A stretch of DNA of 64,000 bases from DASRIA01 sp963724065 (GTDB lineage Bacteria; Actinomycetota; Thermoleophilia; Solirubrobacterales; JBBDJG01). The notes under the pieces are model-generated. The model did no database searches. It worked only from the letters and a program-made list of their open reading frames with translations, and was not told the DNA's origin. The stretch covers positions 1 through 64,000 of the forward strand of contig CAVRTB010000006.1 of assembly GCA_963724065.1 (NCBI GenBank), in the 5' to 3' direction. Shown piece after piece: positions 51,171 to 58,251 of this stretch (the stretch's first letter is position 1; every line of letters begins with the position of its first letter). The translations under genes and the position numbers were made by a program.

Positions 51171-51530
51171 GTGCCCAAGGTCGCGCGCAACATCGCCATC
51201 ATCGCCGCCGTCGCGCTCGGCATCGCGTTCCTACCGCGAGGCAACCAAGTGGCCGAGCTGGCGCTCGCCATTCTCTCGCTTGCGTTCATGACGGCGATCG
51301 GGTTTCTCGGCTACCGCCTCTACATGGAGAACAAGTTCACGCTCTGGAGCATGAGCGATCGCCATCGCGCCCAGTTCTACGCCGGGTTCGCGGTGGCCTT
51401 CGCGACCCTCACGGCAAGCGACCGCCTGCTCGACAGCGGTTTCGGGTTCGTGCTCCTGGTCGCGCTGCTCGCCGGATCGGTCCTGGCCGTGTACAACGCC
51501 TGGGTCGAGTCGCGCCGCTACAGCATCTAG
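51171..51530 (+). CDS. Small integral membrane protein
   Basis: A 119-residue protein with about four hydrophobic stretches: NIAIIAAVALGIAFLP, VAELALAILSLAFMTAIGFLGYRLY, FYAGFAVAFATLTASDRLL and GFVLLVALLAGSVLAVYNAW. A soluble loop (MENKFTLWSMSDRHR) sits in the middle. No family recognised with certainty. GTG 51171 fits the leaderless promoter at 51137-51163; an in-frame TTG (51153) is the alternative. It lies between the phosphate island and the Tad-like genes. Confidence 0.7.
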   Translation: MPKVARNIAIIAAVALGIAFLPRGNQVAELALAILSLAFMTAIGFLGYRLYMENKFTLWSMSDRHRAQFYAGFAVAFATLTASDRLLDSGFGFVLLVALLAGSVLAVYNAWVESRRYSI

Positions 51531-51604
51531 GCCCTCGAGCCACTTTCCTTACACCCGCGTGGTGATCCTTCACGCGATCGTCCCTAGCCTCGGTCGCGTC
51601 GAAG

Positions 51605-51955
51605 ATGCGAGCCACCGACGCGAACCGAACGGGCTCCGACCGCGGACAGGCGACGGTCGAGCTGCTGGGCGCCCTGCCCGCGGTGCTGCTCGTGGTGCTC
51701 GCCGGATGGCAGCTCATGCTCGCCGGCCAGGCGAGCTGGCTGGCGGGCAACGCGGCCCGCGTCGCGGCCCGCGCCGAGGCGGTCGGCGGTGACGCCGAGC
51801 AGGCCGCGCGCAGCGCGCTGCCGCGGCACCTGCGGCGCGACCTGCATGTGACGCGTCGCGAGGGTGACGTCACCGTGCGGGTGCGGCTCCCGATCGTGTT
51901 GCGAGGCTGGGGCTCGGCGATCCGGGTCGGCGCGACGGCCGGGGCGCCGCAATGA
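51605..51955 (+). CDS. TadE-like prepilin protein
   Basis: A 116-residue protein with a short basic leader and the TadE hallmark RGQATVELLGALPAVLLVVLAGWQL, a prepilin-type hydrophobic helix with Glu at +5, followed by a soluble beta region (DVTVRVRLPIVLRGWGSAIRVGA). TadE/F minor pseudopilins act in Flp/Tad pilus assembly in the envelope. It overlaps the next gene (ATGA-type, 51952). No TadA ATPase, TadB/C or Flp pilin lies in this window, so the machine is elsewhere or the proteins have another role. Confidence 0.8.
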   Translation: MRATDANRTGSDRGQATVELLGALPAVLLVVLAGWQLMLAGQASWLAGNAARVAARAEAVGGDAEQAARSALPRHLRRDLHVTRREGDVTVRVRLPIVLRGWGSAIRVGATAGAPQ

Positions 51956-52302
51956 GATGCCGCAACCCGCGCGGGCAGGCAACCGTCGAGCTGATCGCGG
52001 GCGCGCTCGTGCTGACGATCGGGGCCCTTGCGCTGTTCCAGATCCTCGCCGCGGGTCGCGCCGCCGCGCTCGCGGAGGGCGCGGCCGAGGCGGCCGCGGT
52101 GGCGCTCGTGAACGGCCACGATCCCGCGGTCGCGGCCCGCGCGGCGGCGCCGGACTGGCCACGCGATCGGATCCGCGTGCGCGAGCGCGCCGGCCGGGTG
52201 ACGGTCACGCTCGCGGCGCCGGCGGCGCTGCGCAGCCTGCGCGCGCCCTTGCGGGTCAGTGCGGAGGCGTTCGTGCGCCGGCCGATGAGCGGCGGCGGAT
52301 GA
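51952..52302 (+). CDS. Second TadE-like prepilin protein
   Basis: A 116-residue paralogue of the preceding gene: basic leader MRCRNPRGQ, then ATVELIAGALVLTIGALALFQILAAGRAAALAEGAAEAAAVAL, with Glu at position 5 of the mature helix, and a C-terminal beta part (RVTVTLAAPAALRSLRAPLRV). It overlaps both the gene before it and the gene after it by 4 bases (ATGA), indicating tight coupling. Confidence 0.78.
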   Translation: MRCRNPRGQATVELIAGALVLTIGALALFQILAAGRAAALAEGAAEAAAVALVNGHDPAVAARAAAPDWPRDRIRVRERAGRVTVTLAAPAALRSLRAPLRVSAEAFVRRPMSGGG

Positions 52303-52754
52303 CCACGCTTGCGCGCCGCGCGCTCGAGTTGCTGGTCGAGCCCGCAGGCGCGGGCTCTCCGCCGGCTCGTCTCCTCGACGTCGGGGTCGTCGGCCTCGGC
52401 GCCGGGTGTGGGGCGACCACGGTCGCGCGCGGCCTGGCGCTCGAGCTGCCCGGCGACGAAGTCAGCGACAGTGTCGCGCCGGGGCGCGGGGGTGTGATGG
52501 TGGCGGTCGCGGGGCGATCCGCCGTGCCGGTGCTCGCGGCCCTCGTGAGCGAGCGGCTGTCGCGGCACCACGCTTGCGTGATCCTCGTCGCCAACAACCC
52601 CGAGGATCCCGGCGAGTGGCTCGACACCGGCGCGATCTGCCTGCCGCCCTCGCGACTCTCAGTCGCGCTCCTTGCGCGCGGCCGGCGGGCACGCGGCCCG
52701 TTCGGGTCGGCGCTGCGCAACCTCGCGCGTGCCGTGCGGGAGGCGGGCGCCTGA
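52299..52754 (+). CDS. Unknown protein with a degenerate P-loop-like glycine motif
   Basis: A 151-residue protein, translationally coupled to the TadE-like genes (ATG 52299 overlaps their stop). The segment DVGVVGLGAGCGATTVARGLALEL resembles the MinD/CpaE-type deviant Walker A loop but lacks both lysines. Later blocks are GVMVAVAGRSAVPVLAALVSERL, ACVILVANNPEDPGEWL and AICLPPSRLSVALLARGRRARGPFGSAL. This fits a shrunken, nucleotide-binding-dead CpaE/MinD-like protein of a Tad cluster, but this is inference. Homologues would clarify. Confidence 0.6.
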   Translation: MTTLARRALELLVEPAGAGSPPARLLDVGVVGLGAGCGATTVARGLALELPGDEVSDSVAPGRGGVMVAVAGRSAVPVLAALVSERLSRHHACVILVANNPEDPGEWLDTGAICLPPSRLSVALLARGRRARGPFGSALRNLARAVREAGA

Positions 52755-52769
52755 GAACCGCGGGTTGAG

Positions 52770-52794
52770 ACACAACCATCTAGTTGTGTATGCT
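52770..52794 (+). promoter_or_regulatory. ArsR operator overlapping the -10 box of arsR2
   Basis: ACACAAC (52770-52776) and GTTGTGT (52783-52789) form a 7-bp inverted repeat with a 6-base spacer. TATGCT (52789-52794) is a -10 box 6 bases before ATG 52801. Repressor bound here would block a leaderless arsR-arsM transcript. Confidence 0.6.
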
Positions 52795-52800
52795 TGGGAC

Positions 52801-53157
52801 ATGTCGTTTGCGGAAACACCCGTTCTCTCGCCTCGTGAGCGCCAGGTCGGTGGCTGCTGCATACCGGCCGTTGAGCCTGACCTCGGCACGGCGGATGCGG
52901 TGGCGCTTGCCGCGCTCGTCAAGGGCCTGGCCGATCCGACGAGGCTGCGGATCGTCGACGCCCTGCGCACCGCGGCTCCGGAGGCGATCTGCCAGTGCGA
53001 GCTCAGGCCGCTGTTCGACATGAGCCAGCAGGCCCTGTCCAAGCACCTCAAGGTCCTGATCAGCGCCGGCCTCGTGGGCAGCGAGCGTCGCGGCCTGTGG
53101 ACCTACTACTTCGTGATCCCCGACAGCCTCGAGGAGATAACCGCATGGCTGAGCTGA
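52801..53157 (+). CDS. arsR: ArsR-family As(III)-responsive repressor
   Basis: A 118-residue winged-helix repressor (ALVKGLADPTRLRIVDALRTAAPE, FDMSQQALSKHLKVLISAGLVGSERRG). Cysteines are Cys19-Cys20 (VGGCCIP) and Cys64/Cys66 (ICQCEL), the same plan as the ArsR at 18671-19024 and similar to corynebacterial CgArsR. It represses itself and arsM; As(III) binding should release it. The palindrome ACACAAC-N6-GTTGTGT lies 11 bases upstream. Its 3' end overlaps arsM by 13 bases. Confidence 0.92.
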   Translation: MSFAETPVLSPRERQVGGCCIPAVEPDLGTADAVALAALVKGLADPTRLRIVDALRTAAPEAICQCELRPLFDMSQQALSKHLKVLISAGLVGSERRGLWTYYFVIPDSLEEITAWLS

Positions 53158-54044
53158 CCAACGCCACAGACATTCGCGAGACCGTTCGCGAGAAGTACGC
53201 GTCCGCCGCCCAGGCCGCCGAGGCGGCCGCGAACGCTCCCCCGTCCTGCTGCGACAGCGAGATCGCCCTTACCGACGGCCATGGGCAGACCGTGTTCGGC
53301 GGCGCGCTCTACGCGTCCGACGAGGCCACGGACGCGCCGCAGGCCGCGGTCAACGCGTCGCTGGGCTGCGGCGTCCCGACCGCTGTTGCAGACCTGCACG
53401 AGGGCGAGACCGTCCTGGACCTCGGCTCCGGGGCCGGGGCCGACGTATTGATCAGCGCCCGGCGCGTCGGTCGAAGCGGCCGTGCCATCGGGCTCGACAT
53501 GACCGATGAGATGCTGGAGCTCGCCCGCCGCAATGCGGTCGAGGCCGGCGCGACGAACGCGCAGTTCCTCAAGGGCCATATCGAGGACATCCCGCTGCGC
53601 GACGGCACAGTCGATGTCGTTATCTCCAACTGCGTCATCAATCTCTCGGGCGACAAGGACAAGGTCCTGAACGAGGCGGCGCGCGTGCTGAAGGCCGGTG
53701 GCCGCTTCGCCGTCACCGATGTCATCGCCGACCCGGACATGGACGACGCGACGCGCACCGACATGGCCGCCTGGACAGGCTGCATCGCCGGAGCGCTGAC
53801 GCGCGAGGAGTTCGAGCGGTCCCTGACCGCCGCGGGCCTGACCGGCGTCGAGATCACCGAGACACACCGCGTCCACGAGCACGCGGCCTCGGCGATCATC
53901 CGGGCCCGCAAGCCTCAGGACGCCGACGGATGCTGCACCACCTCCGACCTCGAGGTGTGCTGTGAGCCGGCGGTCGCGCACGAGTGTTGCGGCCAGCCCG
54001 CCAAGAGCAAGACGGCGCCGACCACCTGCGGGTGCAACACCTAG
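53145..54044 (+). CDS. arsM: Arsenite S-adenosylmethionine methyltransferase with Cys-rich tail
   Basis: A 299-residue class I methyltransferase that methylates As(III) to mono-, di- and trimethyl forms. SAM motif I is TVLDLGSGAGADVLISA. The As(III)-binding cysteines are present: Cys35/Cys36 (PPSCCDSE), Cys75 (ASLGCGVPTA), Cys163 (VISNCVINLS) and Cys213 (AWTGCIAGAL). An extra C-terminal tail of about 40 residues carries eight cysteines in CC, CC, CC and CGC groups, like a small metallothionein. ATG 53145 overlaps arsR by 13 bases. The arsR-arsM pair interrupts a Tad-like gene set, consistent with insertion by transfer. Confidence 0.93.
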   Translation: MAELTNATDIRETVREKYASAAQAAEAAANAPPSCCDSEIALTDGHGQTVFGGALYASDEATDAPQAAVNASLGCGVPTAVADLHEGETVLDLGSGAGADVLISARRVGRSGRAIGLDMTDEMLELARRNAVEAGATNAQFLKGHIEDIPLRDGTVDVVISNCVINLSGDKDKVLNEAARVLKAGGRFAVTDVIADPDMDDATRTDMAAWTGCIAGALTREEFERSLTAAGLTGVEITETHRVHEHAASAIIRARKPQDADGCCTTSDLEVCCEPAVAHECCGQPAKSKTAPTTCGCNT

Positions 54045-54077
54045 GCATCCTCGTGCGACTTCCCTGACAACTGCGCG

Positions 54078-54106
54078 CTGACACTGCGCACCAACCCAAA
54101 TAGCTT
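54078..54106 (+). promoter_or_regulatory. Promoter of the TadG-like fusion gene
   Basis: CTGACA (54078-54083) and TAGCTT (54101-54106) are spaced by 17 bases and lie 11 bases before ATG 54118. This gives the fusion gene its own promoter after the arsM gene. Confidence 0.55.
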
Positions 54107-54117
54107 CTGCTGGGGCA

Positions 54118-55464
54118 ATGATGGTCACGGCAGCAGCGAAGCGACGACGGTCCCAAAGCGGCCAGGCGCTGCTAGTTTCGCTCGTAGCGCTGCTCGTGCT
54201 GATGCTCGGGGCGTCGCTGCTGTTCTCGCTCGGCCGCGCGCTCGCCGGCAAGGGCCGCACGCAGCAGGCAGCGGACCTCGCCGCGCTGTCGGCCGCGCGC
54301 TCGATGCGCGATGACCTCGACCGCCTCTACGAGCCGCCGCTGATCGATGGGCGCCCGAACCCGTATCACCTGAGCGAGGTGGAGTACCTCGCGCGGGCGC
54401 GCGCCGCGGCACTCGGAGCGGGCCGCGAGAACGGGGTGCAGCTGCGCCCTGGCGACGTGCGCTTCCCCGGCGGCGGCGGGACGCCCACGCGCGTGAAGGT
54501 GATCGCGCACGGCCGCGTGCCGGTGCGCGCCCCCGGCAAGCGGCGCGGCGAGGTCCCGGTCGAGGGCGCGGCGGTCGCCGAGCTCGCGTCGCCTGCGGGC
54601 GACGGCCCGGCGCTCGAGGCATCCGGCGGCGGCTACAGCGGCCCGCTCGCCTACCGCCAGGGCAAGCCGATGCGCCCCGATGTCGCGCGCGCGTTCGATC
54701 GCATGGAGGCCGCGGCGGGCGCCGATGGACTGCACCTGATCGTCACCTCCGGGTACCGCTCCGACGCCGAGCAGGCCGAGCTCTACAAGCGCCACCCCGA
54801 CCCCAAGTGGGTCGCGCCACCCGGCAAGTCGCTGCACCGGCTCGGGACCGAGCTCGACCTCGGCCCGCCGTCGGCCTACGGATGGCTCGCGCGCAACGCG
54901 GGGCGATTTCACTTCGTGCAGAGGTATTCGTGGGAGAAATGGCACTACGGCTACACGCTGAACCCGCGCTCGACGCCGCCCGCTTACGCGGGTGCCGGGC
55001 GCCCGGGCGACGGGCGCAGCGCGGTGCCGGGGTTCGTCCCTCCGGCCTACCGCGACACGATCGCGCGCGCGGCGAGCCGCTGGAACGTGTCGGCCGCGCT
55101 GCTCGCGGCACAGCTCTACGCCGAGAGCGGCTTCAACCCGTTCGCGGTCTCCCCGGCGGGCGCGCGTGGCATCGCCCAGTTCATGCCGGGCACTGCCCGT
55201 AGTTACGGGCTGCGAGACCCGTTCGAAGCGGACGCATCGATCGCCGCACAGGCGCGCCTCATGCGCGACCTCCTGGGACGCTTCGGGTCGGTCTCGCTGG
55301 CACTCGCCGCCTACAACGCGGGCCCGGCGCCCGTGGCCCGCTGCGGTTGCGTGCCTCCCTATCCCGAGACTCGTGCATATGTGGTGCGCGTCCTGGCGCT
55401 GATGGGATCGGCCGGCGACGCGCTCCCCGGCGACCCGTCGATGGAGGTAAGGCTGGTGTCTTAG
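54118..55464 (+). CDS. TadG-like N-terminus fused to VanY D,D-carboxypeptidase and lytic transglycosylase
   Basis: A 448-residue three-part protein. Residues 1-60: a TadG/TadE-type prepilin helix (SGQALLVSLVALLVLMLGASLLFSLG, RTQQAADLAALSAARSM). Residues about 175-285: VanY/DacB-type zinc D,D- or L,D-peptidase (VTSGYRSDAEQAELY, SLHRLGTELDLG with Ser238/His240/Asp247, EKWHYGY with Glu273/His276). Residues about 310-420: SLT lytic transglycosylase (AESGFNPFAVSPAGARGIAQFMPGTA with catalytic Glu336; ALAAYNAGPAPV). It would be exported or anchored by its N-terminal helix and cut both peptide and glycan bonds of peptidoglycan, perhaps opening the wall for a pilus or secretion machine. It has its own promoter (54078-54106) and follows the inserted ars genes. 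Confidence 0.88.
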   Translation: MMVTAAAKRRRSQSGQALLVSLVALLVLMLGASLLFSLGRALAGKGRTQQAADLAALSAARSMRDDLDRLYEPPLIDGRPNPYHLSEVEYLARARAAALGAGRENGVQLRPGDVRFPGGGGTPTRVKVIAHGRVPVRAPGKRRGEVPVEGAAVAELASPAGDGPALEASGGGYSGPLAYRQGKPMRPDVARAFDRMEAAAGADGLHLIVTSGYRSDAEQAELYKRHPDPKWVAPPGKSLHRLGTELDLGPPSAYGWLARNAGRFHFVQRYSWEKWHYGYTLNPRSTPPAYAGAGRPGDGRSAVPGFVPPAYRDTIARAASRWNVSAALLAAQLYAESGFNPFAVSPAGARGIAQFMPGTARSYGLRDPFEADASIAAQARLMRDLLGRFGSVSLALAAYNAGPAPVARCGCVPPYPETRAYVVRVLALMGSAGDALPGDPSMEVRLVS

Positions 55465-55544
55465 GCGAGCGGCACCGGGCGGCCGAGTCGCCGCCGTCCG
55501 GACGCCCCGCTGATCCGAACGCCCGGGCCAGGCGAACCGTATGT

Positions 55545-56339
55545 ATGACCGCCGGCCGGCCATTGCACCGCGCTGCGAGCGATGCGGCTCGCCGCGCCAC
55601 CGAGGACCGGCGCCTGCTGACCCGTCACCGGGAGCATGGCGACGCTGCGGCGCGCGCGGAGCTGATCGAGCGCCTGATGCCACTCGCGCGCCAGTTGGCC
55701 TTGCGCTACCGGCATGCGAGCGAGCCGGTCGACGACCTGATCCAGGTCGCGAACCTCGGGCTCGTGAAGGCGATCGACCGCTTCGATCCGGCCCGCGGGA
55801 CAGCGCTCTCCACTTTCGCGGTGCCGACGATCCTCGGGGAGCTGCGGCGTTACTTCCGCGACTCCACGTGGTCGGTGCGGGTCTCCCGCGACATAAAGGA
55901 GCGGGTGCTGCGCCTCGAGCGCGAGTCGAGCGCGCTCTCATCGCGCCTCGGCCGCGCCCCGTCGGTGGCGGAGCTGGCCGCGGCACTCGACCTGTCCGAC
56001 GAGGAGGTGCTGGAGGGCATGCAAGCGGCCGGCGCCTACCAGGCGTCGTCGCTCGACGAACGCCTAGACGCCGTCGAGCGGGACGGCGGCGCACTCCCTA
56101 ACTTGCTCGGCGGCGACGACGAGCGCCTCGAGCTGATCGAGGATGCCGCGGCCGTCGGTCCCGCGCTCGCGCAGCTCGACGATCGTGCGCGGCACATCCT
56201 GCGCCTGCGCTTCCTCGGGGACATGACCCAGGCTGAGATCGCGGCGGCACTCGGCATATCGCAGATGCACGTGTCGCGACTGCTGCGCAGCGCGATCGCG
56301 ACGCTGCGCGATCACGCCGGGGACGAGGTGGCCGCCTAG
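55545..56339 (+). CDS. SigB/SigF/SigG-family RNA polymerase sigma factor
   Basis: A 264-residue sigma-70-type factor lacking region 1.1. Region 2 is LIQVANLGLVKAIDRFDPARGTALSTFAVPTILGELRRYFRDSTW. Region 3 is VRVSRDIKERVLRLE, GRAPSVAELAAALDLSDEEVLE. Region 4 is ALAQLDDRARHILRLRFLGDMTQAEIAAALGISQMHVSRLLRSAI. This is the stress/sporulation-type SigB/F/G group of Gram-positive bacteria; no anti-sigma gene is adjacent. ATG 55545 is used; no strong ribosome site is visible. uvrC follows 31 bases downstream. Confidence 0.93.
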   Translation: MTAGRPLHRAASDAARRATEDRRLLTRHREHGDAAARAELIERLMPLARQLALRYRHASEPVDDLIQVANLGLVKAIDRFDPARGTALSTFAVPTILGELRRYFRDSTWSVRVSRDIKERVLRLERESSALSSRLGRAPSVAELAAALDLSDEEVLEGMQAAGAYQASSLDERLDAVERDGGALPNLLGGDDERLELIEDAAAVGPALAQLDDRARHILRLRFLGDMTQAEIAAALGISQMHVSRLLRSAIATLRDHAGDEVAA

Positions 56340-56370
56340 CCGCCGCCATCGCCCGCCTAAGCTTGAGGAG

Positions 56371-58239
56371 GTGGCCTCCTCATCGAACGGAAAGCTTCTC
56401 GACGCGCGGCGGGCGCTGCCCGATGCGCCCGGCGTCTATCTCTTCAAGGACGCGGACGCTCGCGTGCTCTACGTGGGCAAGGCGAAGTCGATCCGCAAGC
56501 GCGTCGCCTCCCACTTCAGCAAGAGCTCGGTCACGGGCGCGGACGAGATGCTCTCGCGCGTCGACAACATCGAGTTCATCGCGACTGCCAACGAGGCCGA
56601 GGCGCTGCTGGCCGAGCAGCGATTCATCAAGCAGCACCGCCCGCCATTCAACATCCGCCTGCGCGACGACAAGTCGTACCCCTACATCGGAATCTCGCTG
56701 GAGGAGCGCTACCCACGGGTCTACTTCACCCGCGAGCGCCACCGCGCCGAGCGCGCGTACTTCGGCCCATTCTCGAGCGCGAAGCGCGTGCGCGAGACGC
56801 TCGACCTGCTCGGGCAGCTGTTCCCGTACCGCACCTGTGACGGGCCCGAGCCGGGCCGCAGCTCGGGCAGCCCGTGCCTCGACTACTACATCAAGCGCTG
56901 TGGGGCCCCGTGCGTCGACTACGTCACCGAGCAGGAGTACCGCGCGAACATCCAGGCGATCATCAGCTTCCTTTCGGGCCGCTACCGCCAGATCGAACGA
57001 CAGCTCGAGCAGGGGATGGCCGATGCCTCCGGTGAGCAGGCGTTCGAGCAGGCCGCCGTCTACCGCAACCGGCTGCGGGCCGTGCGCTCGCTGTTCGAGC
57101 GCCAGCGCATCGCGAGTGCCGCGATCGGCACGCTCGACGTGGTGGGCGTCGCGGTCGACGGCACGGATGCGAACGCGCAGGTGTTCCAGGTGCGCGACGG
57201 CGTGCTCGCGGACCGCCAGAGCTTCTACCTGGAGAATCGCGCCGGGCGCAGTCCCGACGAGGTCGCCGAGGAGTTCGTGATCCAGTACTACTCGACGTCG
57301 CTGTCGATTCCGGCGGAGATCGTTGGACCGTCGTCGCTGGCCGGGGCCGCCGTCGTCAGGCAGGCGCTCGAGGAGCGGCGCGACGGGCCGGTCGAGATCC
57401 GCCACGCGCGGCGCGGCGAGAAGCGCCGCCTGTACGAGCTGGCCGAACGCAACGCGCGACTCGCGATCGAGCAGGACAAGCTGCGCAGCGAGCGCAGCCG
57501 CCAGCAACGCGTCGACGCGCTCAACGAGCTGCGCGAGGCGCTCGGCATGGACGCCCTGCCGGTGCGCATCGAGGGGTACGACATCTCCAACCTCGGCGCC
57601 GAGCACACGGTCGCGTCGATGGTGGTGTTCGAGGGCGGCGCCCCGCGCAAGTCCGACTACCGGCGCTTCAAGATCCGGGCGCTGTCCGGGCGCCAGGACG
57701 ACTTCGCCGCGATCGGGGAGGTCCTTTCTCGACGGATGGCGCGCTGGCTCGAGCAGCGCGAGCGCTCTCCCCACGATCCCGAGTACGACGCGAGCTTCGC
57801 GGCGCTGCCCGCGCTGATCGTGATCGACGGAGGCAAGGGCCAGCTCTCGAGCGGGATGCGCGCGCTCGACGAGTTCGTCGAGCAAGGCGTCGTCGTGGTC
57901 AGCCTCGCCAAGCGCCTGGAGGAGATCTACGTGCCGGGACGCTCCCGGCCGATCGTGCTGCCGCGCGACTCCAGCGCGCTCCAGCTCCCGCAGCGGGTCC
58001 GTGACGAGGCCCACCGCTTCGCGCTCGACCACCACCGCCAGCGCCGCGGAACGGCGATGAAGAAGTCGGTGCTCGACGACCTGCCCGGGATCGGCCCGGC
58101 GCGCAAGCGCACGCTGCTGCACCACTTCGGCTCGCCGGAGCGCTTCCTCGGCGCCACGCGCGAGGAGCTCGAGGCGGTGCCGGGCCTACCGGGAAAGCTG
58201 GCGCGGCAGATTCACGAGCAGCTACACAGGGCGGGGTAG
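56371..58239 (+). CDS. uvrC: Excinuclease ABC subunit C
   Basis: A 622-residue nucleotide-excision-repair endonuclease. The GIY-YIG domain is PGVYLFKDADARVLYVGKAKSIRKRVASHF (residues about 15-95). The UvrB-binding UVR helix is around 200-235. The C-terminal RNase H-like endonuclease has IEGYDISNLGAEHTVASMVVFEGGAPRKSDYRRFKI and VIDGGKGQLSSG. A helix-hairpin-helix pair follows (DDLPGIGPARKRTLLHHFGSPERFL; EAVPGLPGKLARQIHEQL). GTG 56371 has TAAGCT 7 bases upstream, a leaderless start; GAGGAG also overlaps it. uvrA/uvrB are not in the window. Confidence 0.96.
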   Translation: MASSSNGKLLDARRALPDAPGVYLFKDADARVLYVGKAKSIRKRVASHFSKSSVTGADEMLSRVDNIEFIATANEAEALLAEQRFIKQHRPPFNIRLRDDKSYPYIGISLEERYPRVYFTRERHRAERAYFGPFSSAKRVRETLDLLGQLFPYRTCDGPEPGRSSGSPCLDYYIKRCGAPCVDYVTEQEYRANIQAIISFLSGRYRQIERQLEQGMADASGEQAFEQAAVYRNRLRAVRSLFERQRIASAAIGTLDVVGVAVDGTDANAQVFQVRDGVLADRQSFYLENRAGRSPDEVAEEFVIQYYSTSLSIPAEIVGPSSLAGAAVVRQALEERRDGPVEIRHARRGEKRRLYELAERNARLAIEQDKLRSERSRQQRVDALNELREALGMDALPVRIEGYDISNLGAEHTVASMVVFEGGAPRKSDYRRFKIRALSGRQDDFAAIGEVLSRRMARWLEQRERSPHDPEYDASFAALPALIVIDGGKGQLSSGMRALDEFVEQGVVVVSLAKRLEEIYVPGRSRPIVLPRDSSALQLPQRVRDEAHRFALDHHRQRRGTAMKKSVLDDLPGIGPARKRTLLHHFGSPERFLGATREELEAVPGLPGKLARQIHEQLHRAG

Positions 58240-58251
58240 CGCTCCTCCGGG

